From the NCBI RefSeq assembly GCF_002310375.3, contig NZ_CP023315.3, positions 2,976,001 through 3,040,000 on the forward strand: a stretch of 64,000 nucleotides of DNA, in the 5' to 3' direction. This DNA is from Caulobacter vibrioides. Lineage in GTDB: Bacteria; Pseudomonadota; Alphaproteobacteria; Caulobacterales; Caulobacteraceae. The notes beneath the pieces are model-generated. The model was not told where the DNA came from. It saw only the letters and a program-made list of their open reading frames with translations, and searched no databases. The position numbers and the translations under genes were made by a program. Of the stretch, positions 34,333 to 43,296 are shown piece by piece (positions within the stretch are counted from its first letter, which is position 1; each line of letters opens with the position of its first letter).

Positions 34333-35964
34333 TTGGATAGACGACAGTTCCTCGCGGCCTGCGGCATCGGCGCCGGCGGCGTGCTTCTACCGGGCTTTGG
34401 CCAGGCGATCGCCGCCGAGCAGCTGGTGGAAACCATGGACGTGGCGGTCAAGAAGCGGCTCGCCGACGCGGCCCTGACCGCGGCCAAGGCCGCCGGGGCC
34501 ACCTATTGCGACGTCCGCGTCGGCCGCTATCTGCGCCAGTTTATCCAGACGCGCGAAGCCAACGTCCAGGGCGTGACCAACACCGAGTCCAGCGGCGTGG
34601 GCGTGCGCGTCATCGCCGGCGGGGCCTGGGGCTTCGCCGCCACCAACAACATGTCGCCGGAGTCGGTGGCCCAGACCGCCCGCCTGGCCGTCGCCATCGC
34701 CAAGGCCAACGCCAAGAGCCAGACCGCGCCGGTCCAGCTGGCCCCGACCAAGGGCGTCGGCGAGGTCAAGTGGGCCACGCCCATCCGTCGCAACGGCATG
34801 GAAGTGTCGCTGCAGGAGAAGGTCGACCTCTTGATGCGGGTCAACGGCGCGGCCCTGAAGGCCGGCGCCAACTTCGTCAATTCCAGCCTGTTCCTGATCA
34901 ACGAGCAGAAGTACTTCGCCAGCAGCGACGGCTCGTTCATCGACCAGGACATCCACCGCGTCTGGGCGCCGTTCACGGTCACCGCGATCGACAAGGCCAC
35001 CGGCAAGTTCCGCTCGCGCGAGGGCCTCTCGGCCCCGATGGGCATGGGCTATGAGTACCTGGATCCCAAGGCTGAGGATAAGGTCCTCTCGCCCAACGGC
35101 ATCATCAGCTACAACAAGTCCTACGACATGGTCGAGGACGCCCAGGCCGCCGCCGTCCAGGCGCGCGAGAAGCTGACCGCCAAGTCGGTGAAGCCGGGCC
35201 GCTACGACCTGGTGCTGGACCCCAACCACCTGGGCCTGACCATCCACGAGTCGATCGGCCACCCGCTCGAGCTCGACCGCGTGCTGGGCTACGAGGCCAA
35301 CTACGCCGGCACCAGCTTCGCCACCCTGGATAAGCGCGAACAGCGCTTCCAGTACGGCAATGAGATCGTCAACGTCGTCGCCGACAAGGTGCAGCCGGGC
35401 AGCCTGGGCGCCGTCGGGTTTGACGACGAAGGCATCAAGACCAAGAGCTGGCCGCTGATCCAGAACGGCAAGCTGGTCGACTATCAGGCCACGCGCGACC
35501 AGGCCCACATCCTGGGCAAGACCGAGAGCGACGGCTGCTCGTACGCCGACTCCTGGTCGACCGTGCAGTTCCAGCGCATGCCCAACGTCTCGCTGGAGCC
35601 GGGCAAGAAGCCGCTCAGCCTGGCCGACATGATCGGCAACGTCGAGAACGGCATCTACATCCTGGGTCGCGGCTCGTTCTCGATCGACCAGCAGCGCTAC
35701 AACGCCCAGTTCGGCGGCACGCTGTTCTACGAGATCAAGGACGGCAAGATCACCCAGCCGCTGGAGGACGTCGCCTATCAGATGCGCACGCCCGAGTTCT
35801 GGAACGCCTGCTCGGCGATCTGCGACGAACGGGACTACCGCCTGTTCGGCTCGTTCTTCGACGGCAAGGGCCAGCCCAGCCAGGTTTCGGCCGTCAGCCA
35901 CGGTTCGTCGACCACCCGGTTCGACGGCATCAACGTCATCAATACCGCGCGCTCGCTCGGTTAA
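34333..35964 (+). CDS. tldD: TldD-family metalloprotease with Tat signal
   Basis: A 543-residue TldD-type protease subunit. The zinc motif is H305-E306-S-I-G-H310. The N-terminus LDRRQFLAACGIGAGG is a twin-arginine signal, unusual because E. coli TldD is cytosolic. TTG 34333 is chosen because GGAGGA lies 6 bases ahead and the RR motif falls at residues 3-4; the ATG at 34297 has no such site. TldD/TldE heterodimers are known to trim or degrade small peptides (microcin B17, CcdA). It leads an operon with TldE, DUF4159, MoxR and DUF58 proteins. Export suggests a periplasmic peptide-processing role, which is inference. Confidence 0.88.
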   Translation: MDRRQFLAACGIGAGGVLLPGFGQAIAAEQLVETMDVAVKKRLADAALTAAKAAGATYCDVRVGRYLRQFIQTREANVQGVTNTESSGVGVRVIAGGAWGFAATNNMSPESVAQTARLAVAIAKANAKSQTAPVQLAPTKGVGEVKWATPIRRNGMEVSLQEKVDLLMRVNGAALKAGANFVNSSLFLINEQKYFASSDGSFIDQDIHRVWAPFTVTAIDKATGKFRSREGLSAPMGMGYEYLDPKAEDKVLSPNGIISYNKSYDMVEDAQAAAVQAREKLTAKSVKPGRYDLVLDPNHLGLTIHESIGHPLELDRVLGYEANYAGTSFATLDKREQRFQYGNEIVNVVADKVQPGSLGAVGFDDEGIKTKSWPLIQNGKLVDYQATRDQAHILGKTESDGCSYADSWSTVQFQRMPNVSLEPGKKPLSLADMIGNVENGIYILGRGSFSIDQQRYNAQFGGTLFYEIKDGKITQPLEDVAYQMRTPEFWNACSAICDERDYRLFGSFFDGKGQPSQVSAVSHGSSTTRFDGINVINTARSLG

Positions 35965-35985
35965 GCGGATCGAGGGAGACACATC

Positions 35986-37311
35986 ATGGGTATCATGACG
36001 GAAGCCGAGGCCAAGACGATCCTCGACAAGGTCCTCAAGCTCTCGACGGCGGACGAATGCACCGCTCAGCTGACGGGTTCGATCGAAGGCAACATCCGCT
36101 TTGCGCTGAACAACGTCTCGACCAGCGGCGTGGTCAGCGACACCAACCTGGGCGTCTCGGTGGCCTTCGGGCGCCGCGTGGGCACGTCGTCGACCAACGA
36201 CTTCTCCGACGCGTCCCTGGCCCGTGCGGTCAAGCGCGCCGAGGAGCTGGCGCGCCTGGCGCCGGAGAACCCCGAGTTCGTGCCGGCGGTCGAAAAGCAG
36301 GTCTACAAGCCCAGCTCGACCTTCAGCGCGGCCACCGCGGCCATCACGCCCGAGCAGCGCGCCGAGATCGCCATGGCCTCGATCGCGCCCTGCCGCGCCA
36401 AGAACCTGATCGCGGCCGGGTTCCTGAACGACGAGCAGAGCTTCGTGGCCTTCGCCAACAGCAAGGGCGCGTTCGGCTATCAACGCTCGACCGACATGGA
36501 CTACACCTGCACCGTGCGCACGGCCGATGGTCGCGGCTCGGGCTGGGTGGCGCGCAGCCTGCAGGACTCCTCCAGCTTCAAGCCGGCCAGCGACATCGAG
36601 ATCGCCATGCGCAAGGCCAGCGCCTCGGCCGAGGCCCAGGCCCTGGAGCCGGGCAAGTACACGGTGATCCTCGAGCCGGCCGCCGCCTCGGGCCTGATCT
36701 CGTTCATGTTCAACTTCTTCGACGCCCGCTCGGCGGACGAAGGCCGCAGCTTCCTGTCCAAGAAGGGCGGCGGCAACAAGCTGGGCGAGCAGGTCTATGA
36801 CCCGCGCGTGACCTTCATCTCCGACCCGTGGCACCCCGAGCTCGCCGTCCTGCCCTGGGACGGTTCGGGCCGCGCCCGCGAGAAGATGGCCATGGTCGAG
36901 AACGGCAAGATCGCCAACCTGAACTACTCCCCCTACTGGGCGCAGAAGCAGGGCAAGAAGGTGGTCGGCCGTCCGGGCAACATCATCATGTCGGGCGGCA
37001 CCAAGTCGACCGCCGACCTGGTGCGCGAGACCGAGCGCGGCATCCTGGTGACCCGCACCTGGTACATCCGCATGGTCGATCCGCAGACCGTGCTGCTGAC
37101 GGGCCTGACCCGCGACGGCACGTTCTACATCGAGAACGGCCAGCTGAAGTACCCGCTGAAGAACTTCCGCTTCAACGAGTCGCCGGTGATCATGCTGAAC
37201 AACATCGACGAGCTGGGCCGCCCCGTGCGGGTCGGCGAAGGCATGCCGATGATGATCCCGCCGATGCGGGTGCGGGACTTCACCTTCACCTCGCTGTCGG
37301 ACGCCGTCTGA
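35986..37311 (+). CDS. tldE: TldE/PmbA-like partner subunit
   Basis: A 441-residue protein of the TldE/PmbA class. It has the same overall fold as TldD but lacks HExxxH (VILEPAAASGLISFMFNFFD in the equivalent region). Late motifs are GRPGNIIMSGG, TWYIRMVDPQTVLLTG and NFRFNESPVIMLNNID. By family it pairs with TldD to form the active protease. It starts 21 bases after tldD. No signal peptide is visible, so if the complex works outside the cytoplasm it would have to be carried by the Tat signal on TldD. Confidence 0.87.
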   Translation: MGIMTEAEAKTILDKVLKLSTADECTAQLTGSIEGNIRFALNNVSTSGVVSDTNLGVSVAFGRRVGTSSTNDFSDASLARAVKRAEELARLAPENPEFVPAVEKQVYKPSSTFSAATAAITPEQRAEIAMASIAPCRAKNLIAAGFLNDEQSFVAFANSKGAFGYQRSTDMDYTCTVRTADGRGSGWVARSLQDSSSFKPASDIEIAMRKASASAEAQALEPGKYTVILEPAAASGLISFMFNFFDARSADEGRSFLSKKGGGNKLGEQVYDPRVTFISDPWHPELAVLPWDGSGRAREKMAMVENGKIANLNYSPYWAQKQGKKVVGRPGNIIMSGGTKSTADLVRETERGILVTRTWYIRMVDPQTVLLTGLTRDGTFYIENGQLKYPLKNFRFNESPVIMLNNIDELGRPVRVGEGMPMMIPPMRVRDFTFTSLSDAV

Positions 37312-37320
37312 CACACACCC

Positions 37321-38052
37321 ATGCCCAGTAGTCGCGTAACCCGTTCGGAGTGTCTGCGTCTGCTGGCGGGCGGTGCGATGGGAGGTTGGCTGGCCAGCCT
37401 CCCATCGGTCTCCCAAGCGGCTCTCAAGGCCGCTCCGGCCTATGATTTCTGGTTCACGCGCCTGCGCTATGACAGCGGCGACTGGGACGTCGACCAGCGC
37501 ATGCCGGCCAATATCCTGACCTCGCTGGTCGACTACACCACCCTGCGGGTCGATCCCGAGGAGCGCGTCGTGCGCCTGTCGGATCCGGCCATGCTGACCG
37601 CCCCGTTCTGCTATCTGGCCGGCCACAAGCTGGTCGAGTTCAGCCCCGCCGAGGCCGAGAACTTCAAGACCTATGTCCGCAACGGCGGCTTTGTCTTCGT
37701 CGACGACTGCAACCACGACATCGACGGTCTGTTCGCCAAGTCGTTCGAGCGCCAGATGGCCAAGCTGTTCGGGGCCGAGGCCCTGAAGAAGCTGCCCAAC
37801 GACCACCTGATCTACCGTAACTTCTTCAAGTTCGACGGGCCGCCCGCCACCAGCTTCGAGCTGAACGGCTGGGGCGACGATCTCATCCACGACTATCTGA
37901 AGGGCATCGAGATCGGCGGGCGCCTCGGGGTGCTCTACAGCAACAAGGATTACGGCTGCGAGTGGGATTACGACTGGCGCAACAAGCGCTTCCTGGCCGA
38001 TGACAACACCAAGTTCGCGGTCAACATCGTGCTCTACGCGCTCACCGCCTAA
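37321..38052 (+). CDS. DUF4159-domain secreted protein
   Basis: A 243-residue protein whose first ~33 residues form a signal sequence (CLRLLAGGAMGGWLASLPS). The DUF4159 body shows FWFTRLRYDSGDWDVDQRMP, NGGFVFVDDCNHDIDGLF and DYKGxE-like segments ending FAVNIVLYALTA. The fold is related to glutamine-amidotransferase-like domains without an obvious catalytic triad. DUF4159 proteins are often found with MoxR/BatA-type genes, as here. Role unknown, probably periplasmic. Confidence 0.82.
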   Translation: MPSSRVTRSECLRLLAGGAMGGWLASLPSVSQAALKAAPAYDFWFTRLRYDSGDWDVDQRMPANILTSLVDYTTLRVDPEERVVRLSDPAMLTAPFCYLAGHKLVEFSPAEAENFKTYVRNGGFVFVDDCNHDIDGLFAKSFERQMAKLFGAEALKKLPNDHLIYRNFFKFDGPPATSFELNGWGDDLIHDYLKGIEIGGRLGVLYSNKDYGCEWDYDWRNKRFLADDNTKFAVNIVLYALTA

Positions 38053-38076
38053 CGCCCCCTTCTGTTCGGATTGCTT

Positions 38077-39078
38077 ATGACCAAGACCCCCACCGAAGCC
38101 GAGATCGCGGGCAAGCTTCAGCGTTTGTCGGAACTGCGCGCCGCCATCGGCCAGGCCATCGTCGGCCAGGACGAGGTGGTCGAGCAGCTGCTGATCGGCC
38201 TCCTGGCCGGCGGTCACTGCCTGATCGAAGGCGTGCCGGGCCTGGGCAAGACCCTGCTGGTCCGCACCCTGGGCCAGGCCCTGTCGCTGGACTTCCGCCG
38301 CGTGCAGTTCACCCCCGACCTGATGCCCAGCGACATCCTGGGCACCGAGGTGCTGGAGGAGGACCACGGCACGGGCCACCGCCACTTCCGCTTCCAGCAG
38401 GGGCCGGTGTTCACCAACCTGTTCCTGGCCGACGAGCTGAACCGCACCCCGCCCAAGACCCAGGCCGCGCTGCTGGAAGCCATGCAGGAGCACCAGGTCA
38501 GCTATGCGGGCGTGACCCACGCCCTCTCCGAGCCGTTCTTCGTGCTGGCCACCCAGAACCCGCTGGAGCAGGCCGGCACCTATCCCCTGCCCGAGGCCCA
38601 GCTGGACCGCTTCCTGCTCAACATCCGCGTCGGCTATCCGACCGCCGAGGAAGAGCGGGCGATCCTGGCCTTGACCACCGGCGGCGCGATCCAGGCGCCC
38701 TCGGCTGTGATGAACGGCGCCGACATCGTCGAGCTGCAGAAATGGGTGCGCCAGGCCCATGTCAGCGACGGGCTCCTGACCTGGATCACCAGCCTGATCC
38801 GCGCCACCCGCCCCGGCCCCGACGCGCCGAGCGCCATCCAGGACTATGTCCGCTGGGGCGCTGGGCCGCGCGCCGGCCAGGCCCTGGTGCTGGCCGCCAA
38901 GGCCCGCGCCCTGCTGCACGGACGCCTGGCCGCCACCCGCGAGGACGTCGTCGCCCTGGCCGCGCCGGTGCTGCGCCACCGCATCCTCCTGTCCTTCGCC
39001 GCCGAGGCCGAGCGCAAGACGACCGACGACGTGGTCGCCGCCCTGCTGGCCGCCCTGCCCGCCCCCGCCCGCGACTGA
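38077..39078 (+). CDS. MoxR-family AAA+ ATPase
   Basis: A 333-residue MoxR ATPase: Walker [11 protein letters not shown], Walker [15 protein letters not shown], sensor 1 [20 protein letters not shown] and arginine finger LDRFLLNI. By family MoxR proteins act as chaperone-like ATPases that load or mature partner proteins with vWA domains. The DUF58 gene immediately downstream is the expected partner. ATG 38077 is preferred over TTG 38071. It is the fourth gene of the operon. Confidence 0.92.
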   Translation: MTKTPTEAEIAGKLQRLSELRAAIGQAIVGQDEVVEQLLIGLLAGGHCLIEGVPGLGKTLLVRTLGQALSLDFRRVQFTPDLMPSDILGTEVLEEDHGTGHRHFRFQQGPVFTNLFLADELNRTPPKTQAALLEAMQEHQVSYAGVTHALSEPFFVLATQNPLEQAGTYPLPEAQLDRFLLNIRVGYPTAEEERAILALTTGGAIQAPSAVMNGADIVELQKWVRQAHVSDGLLTWITSLIRATRPGPDAPSAIQDYVRWGAGPRAGQALVLAAKARALLHGRLAATREDVVALAAPVLRHRILLSFAAEAERKTTDDVVAALLAALPAPARD

Positions 39079-39086
39079 TCCAGCGC

Positions 39087-39974
39087 ATGTCGCCGTTCGA
39101 CCTGCCTCCGGACCTGCGCACCCGCCTGCGACGCCTGTCGCTGGCGCCGCGCGCGGCTGCGGTGCTGGTCGGCGACGGCGCCCACGCCAGCCGCAATCGC
39201 GGCGGGGCCATGGAGTTCGCCCAGTACCGGGCCTATGAGCGCGGCGACGACCTGCGGCGCATCGACTGGAAGCTCTATTCGCGGTCCGACAAGTTCTTCG
39301 TCCGCGACGCCGAGCGCGACAGCCCGGTGGCGATCTGGATCGTGCTGGACGCCAGCGCCTCGATGGCCCAGGCCGATCTGGCCCGCCCGACCTGGACTCG
39401 CTTCGACGCCGCCCGCCGCCTGACCGCCGCCCTGATCGAGATCGCCCTGCTGCAAGGCGACCGCTTCGGCCTCGTCGTCGCCCAGGACAAGGGACCGCTG
39501 GTGCTGGCCCCGTCGGGCGACAAGCGCCAGCGCGACCGCATCCGCCTGGAAATCAGCCCGCTCAAGCCCGGCGGCGCGCCGCACTGGGACCGTGACCTCA
39601 AGACTCTGGGCGAGCGCATCGCCCCCGGCGATCTCGTCGTCTTCATCACCGACGGCTTCGACGAGGCCTGCGTCGCCGCCGCCGAGCGCCTGGCCGCTTC
39701 GGGCCGCGACGTGTCGTTCGTCCAGTTGCTGACCGGCGACGAGCGCGACTTTCCGTTCGACAGCTCGCTGCGCTTCCGCGACCCGGAAAACCGGGCCGAG
39801 CTGGCGGGTGACGGGCGCTCCCTGCGCGCCGACTTCCTCAAGCGCTTTGGCGAGGCCCGCGCGGCCCTGCGCGCGCGGCTGGAAGGCCGGGGCGTGCGGT
39901 TCGCCGAGCACTTCGCCGACCAGGATCCCGACGCGCCGATCCAGGCCCTGGCCCGCGCGGCGGCGGTCCGATGA
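39087..39974 (+). CDS. DUF58 / vWA-like protein
   Basis: A 295-residue DUF58 protein with the conserved GGAMEFAQYRAYERGDDLRR and RIDWKLYSRSDKFFVR signature, then a vWA-like domain with a metal-site motif VLDASASMAQ. By family it is the MoxR partner. It starts 8 bases after moxR and overlaps the next gene by ATGA (39971-39974). No signal peptide, so likely cytosolic at the membrane face. The frame extends upstream to 38742 only as a shadow of moxR. Confidence 0.9.
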   Translation: MSPFDLPPDLRTRLRRLSLAPRAAAVLVGDGAHASRNRGGAMEFAQYRAYERGDDLRRIDWKLYSRSDKFFVRDAERDSPVAIWIVLDASASMAQADLARPTWTRFDAARRLTAALIEIALLQGDRFGLVVAQDKGPLVLAPSGDKRQRDRIRLEISPLKPGGAPHWDRDLKTLGERIAPGDLVVFITDGFDEACVAAAERLAASGRDVSFVQLLTGDERDFPFDSSLRFRDPENRAELAGDGRSLRADFLKRFGEARAALRARLEGRGVRFAEHFADQDPDAPIQALARAAAVR

Positions 39975-41125
39975 TCCCCGCCCTGCTGCTGCCCGCCGCG
40001 CTCGCCGCCCTGCTGGCCGTCGCGGTTCCGCTGGCGATCCACATCGCCCGCCGCACCGAGACCAAGACCATCGATTTTGCCGCCCTGCGCTGGCTGAACC
40101 CCAACCCCAAGCCCGTCCAGCGCCTGCAGTTGGACGAGCGCCTGCTGCTGGCGGTGCGGCTCGCGCTGATCGTGGCGATCGCGCTCGCCCTGGCGCGCCC
40201 TGTGCTGCGGCCGAGCGGCGATGAGCGTCCCGTGGTCGCCATCGCCCCGGGGATCGACGCCGCCCAGCTTGCGGAGCGGGGCGAGCGCCGCGTCTGGCTG
40301 GCCCCGGACTTCCCCAGCGCCGACCGCGCCGCGCCGCCGGCCACCGCCGACCTCGCCAGCCTGATCCGCCAGCTCGACGCCGAGACCCCGGCGCCAACCC
40401 CGCTGACCCTGGTCGTGCCGCAGACCTTCGACGCCGACAGCGCGCGGCTGGTTCTGTCGCGCAAGGTCGTCTGGCAAACCGCCCCGGCCGCCGCGACGCG
40501 TGGCCCCAAGCCCGAGCGAACGCCGCCGAGCCTGGTGGTCCGCTACGCTGCTGAGCGGGCCGAGGCGGTCCAGTATTTCCGCGCGGCGGCGGGCGCCTAT
40601 GCCGGGCCTGACCAAGCCCCCGCCTTCGACGCCGCGCCCGTCGACCAGCCCCCGCCCGCTAAGGCCAAGACCCTGATCTGGCTGTCGGGCGCCCCGCTGT
40701 CGGATGGCGCCTTGGCCTGGATCGAGCGCGGCGGCGTCGTGCTGCTGGCCCACGACGCGCCCTCGCCCGTCGAGGGGCGCAAGACCGTCGTCTGGCGCGA
40801 CACGCTGGCTGAGCCGCTCGTGGTCGAGGGTCGCTTTGGCCAGGGCCGCGTCCTGCATCTGACCCGCCCGCTGGAGCCCAAGGCGCTTCCGGCCCTGGTC
40901 GAGCCCGACTTCCCCGACCGCCTGTGGACCCTGCTGGACCCGCCGCCCGCCCCGGCCCGCGTCGCCGCGCAGGACTATGCGCCGATGGTCGGCGCGGCGG
41001 GCCCGGCGCTGGCCTTGAATCCGCATCCGATCGACCTGCGCCCGTGGCTGGCGGTGCTGATCGCGGCGCTGTTCGCCGCCGAGCGCTGGCTGGCCACGCG
41101 CCGCAAACGCGCGGTGCTCGCATGA
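39971..41125 (+). CDS. BatA-N domain membrane protein
   Basis: A 384-residue protein with the BatA/YerB-type N-terminal double-membrane-segment module (residues about 1-75: LLPAALAALLAVAVPLAIHI, then LLLAVRLALIVAIALALARP). A large extracytoplasmic domain and a C-terminal membrane helix (WLAVLIAALFAAERW) follow. It overlaps both neighbours by 4 bases. It belongs to the Bat-like part of the operon; biochemical role unknown. Confidence 0.82.
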   Translation: MIPALLLPAALAALLAVAVPLAIHIARRTETKTIDFAALRWLNPNPKPVQRLQLDERLLLAVRLALIVAIALALARPVLRPSGDERPVVAIAPGIDAAQLAERGERRVWLAPDFPSADRAAPPATADLASLIRQLDAETPAPTPLTLVVPQTFDADSARLVLSRKVVWQTAPAAATRGPKPERTPPSLVVRYAAERAEAVQYFRAAAGAYAGPDQAPAFDAAPVDQPPPAKAKTLIWLSGAPLSDGALAWIERGGVVLLAHDAPSPVEGRKTVVWRDTLAEPLVVEGRFGQGRVLHLTRPLEPKALPALVEPDFPDRLWTLLDPPPAPARVAAQDYAPMVGAAGPALALNPHPIDLRPWLAVLIAALFAAERWLATRRKRAVLA

Positions 41126-43296
41126 TCGCCGCCCTCGCCCACCTGCCCCGCGCCGCCCGCCTGCGCGGGGTGCTCGACACCCTGGCGATCGGCGCCCCCG
41201 CCGTGCTGGCCGGCGGCGTGGCGGCCTGGCGGGTTGCGGGACCACTAGGAACCCTCACCGTCGGCGCGGCGGGTCTGGGCGTCACCGTCTGGACCGCCTG
41301 GAAACGCACGCAGCGCTTCGACCGCGCCTGGCTGACCGCCGCCCTCGACGCCCGGGCGCCGGGGCTGGAGGACAGCAGCGACCTCCTCTTCGCGCCGCCC
41401 GAAAGCCTGACGGGCCTGGCCGCTCTGCAGCAGGCGCGGCTTCGTGATCGTCTGAAAGAGGCCGCCGCCCTCGACCTGCGCCCGGCCTGGTCCCGCCGCG
41501 CCATCGCAACCTCGGTCACCGTCAGCGCCGTCGTCATCGCCGCCGCCGCCCTGTGGCCCGCGCCGGGCGGCCCCGGAAGTCACCAAGGCCCCGCCGCCCC
41601 CGCGCCGCTGGCCGCCCCGCACCTGACCGGCGCGCGCCTGCGGATCACCCCGCCGACCTATACCGGCCAGCGAGCGTTCGAGCAGAGCAGCCTCGATGTT
41701 CGCGCCCCCGCCGGATCGCAGGTCGCCTGGAGCCTGGGCTTCCTGCCCCATCCCGACGCCGCCACCCTGACCCTGCCGGGCGAGACCGCCCTTCCCTTAC
41801 GCCGCGACGGCGGCCGCTGGACCGGCGCGCGGGCCTTCGAGCGGTCGGCCCTCTATCGGATCGAGGCCCCCGGCCTGCCCCGCCAGCGCCTGCACCGGCT
41901 GGAGATGATCCCCGACACAGCGCCCGTGGTCCGCGTCGTCACCCCGACCACCGCCCTCTCCTTCGTCGAACCCGGCCAGACCCGCTGGACCCCGGTGTTC
42001 GAGGCGCGCGACGACTATGGCGTGGCCGCGACCGCCACCCTGAAGATCACCGTCACCAAGGGCGAAGGCGAGAACATCACCACCACCGAGCGGACCCAGA
42101 CGCTGGTTGGCCAGGGCGAGGCGCGGCTCAAGCGCTTCCCGCTATCGCTGGACCTGCGCCGCGAAGGCCTGGAGCGTGGCGGCGACCTGATCGTCCAGCT
42201 GATCGTGCGCGACAACCGCCAGCCCGCCCCGCAGACGGTCGAGGGCCCCAGCGTCATCCTGCGCTGGCCCACCGCCCCGCCCCCGGTCGATGGCCTGGAG
42301 GGCATGGCCCGCAAGATCCTGCCGGTCTATTTCCGCAGCCAGCGCCAGATCATCATCGACGCCGAGGCCCTGCTGGCCCGCAAGGCCCGCATCTCGGCCG
42401 ACAAGTTCATGGACAGCGCCAACGGCCTTGGCGAGGACCAGGCACAGCTGCGCCTGCGCTATGGCCAGTTCATGGGCGAGGAGGCCGAGGGCGGCGGCGG
42501 CGGGGTGGGTCTGGCCCTGCCGACCAGCGACGCGCCCGCCCTTGATCTGCCCACCAATGACGGCCCCGCCGCCCCGGCCGCCAAGGCCGAGGCGCACGAC
42601 GACGACCACGACCATGACCACGGTCCGGGCGACGGCCACGACCACGGCGAGGCGGAAGAGGGCTCGCCGCTGGGCGACATGGACAAGCTGCTGGCTCAGT
42701 TCGGCCACGCCCATGACAGCGGCGATGCGGCCACCCTGTTCTCGCCCAGCACCCGCGCCACCCTGGCCCAGGCGCTGGACGCCATGTGGGACTCCGAGCG
42801 CGCCCTGCGCCAGGGCCAGGTCCAGGCCGCCCTGCCGCACGCCAACCGGGCGCTTGTTCTGCTGAAGACCGCCCAGCAGGCGACGCGGATCTATCTGGCC
42901 CGCACCCCGCCCAAGCTGCCGCCGATCGACCTGTCGCGCCGGATGAGCGGCAAGCGCGACGGCATCGTCGCGGGCCGTCTGGCGCCGCTGGTCCGCGATC
43001 CCGCCGAGCGCCCGGCCGTCGCCGCCTGGCGCGCGCTGGGCCAGACGGGTCCGGCCGCCGCCCCGCCGAACCTCGACGCCCTGACCCGCTGGGTCGGGGC
43101 CAATGCGGCCCGCCTGCCCGACGCCCTGTCGATCAGCGCCGCCATCGACACGGTCCGCAACGAGCCCCAGTGCCAGGACTGCCGACGCAAGCTGCGCGCC
43201 TTGCTGTGGACCGCGCTGGAGCGCCCGACGCCGAGCGTGCAGCGCCGCGCGCCCGTCGACCCGCGCGGCCGCCTCTATCTGGACGCCCTGCGATGA
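41122..43296 (+). CDS. DUF4175-like large membrane protein with His/Asp-rich segment
   Basis: A 724-residue protein with three N-terminal hydrophobic segments, then beta-rich repeats (RLRITPPTYTGQRAFEQS, VFEARDDYGVAATATLKI) and helical regions. It resembles the DUF4175 family found in MoxR/Bat clusters. Between about residues 490 and 512 there is a run dominated by His and Asp (HDDDHDHDHGPGDGHDHGEA), which could bind metal ions. Two cysteines close together (PQCQDCRRKL) lie near the C-terminus. The start is ATG 41122, overlapping the preceding stop. Confidence 0.75.
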   Translation: MIAALAHLPRAARLRGVLDTLAIGAPAVLAGGVAAWRVAGPLGTLTVGAAGLGVTVWTAWKRTQRFDRAWLTAALDARAPGLEDSSDLLFAPPESLTGLAALQQARLRDRLKEAAALDLRPAWSRRAIATSVTVSAVVIAAAALWPAPGGPGSHQGPAAPAPLAAPHLTGARLRITPPTYTGQRAFEQSSLDVRAPAGSQVAWSLGFLPHPDAATLTLPGETALPLRRDGGRWTGARAFERSALYRIEAPGLPRQRLHRLEMIPDTAPVVRVVTPTTALSFVEPGQTRWTPVFEARDDYGVAATATLKITVTKGEGENITTTERTQTLVGQGEARLKRFPLSLDLRREGLERGGDLIVQLIVRDNRQPAPQTVEGPSVILRWPTAPPPVDGLEGMARKILPVYFRSQRQIIIDAEALLARKARISADKFMDSANGLGEDQAQLRLRYGQFMGEEAEGGGGGVGLALPTSDAPALDLPTNDGPAAPAAKAEAHDDDHDHDHGPGDGHDHGEAEEGSPLGDMDKLLAQFGHAHDSGDAATLFSPSTRATLAQALDAMWDSERALRQGQVQAALPHANRALVLLKTAQQATRIYLARTPPKLPPIDLSRRMSGKRDGIVAGRLAPLVRDPAERPAVAAWRALGQTGPAAAPPNLDALTRWVGANAARLPDALSISAAIDTVRNEPQCQDCRRKLRALLWTALERPTPSVQRRAPVDPRGRLYLDALR

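Noticed and set aside
34387..38979. 1530-codon open frame on the minus strand across the TldD/MoxR operon
   Set aside because: High-GC DNA produces long antisense frames; the plus-strand proteins have clear domains and the antisense product is low-complexity.
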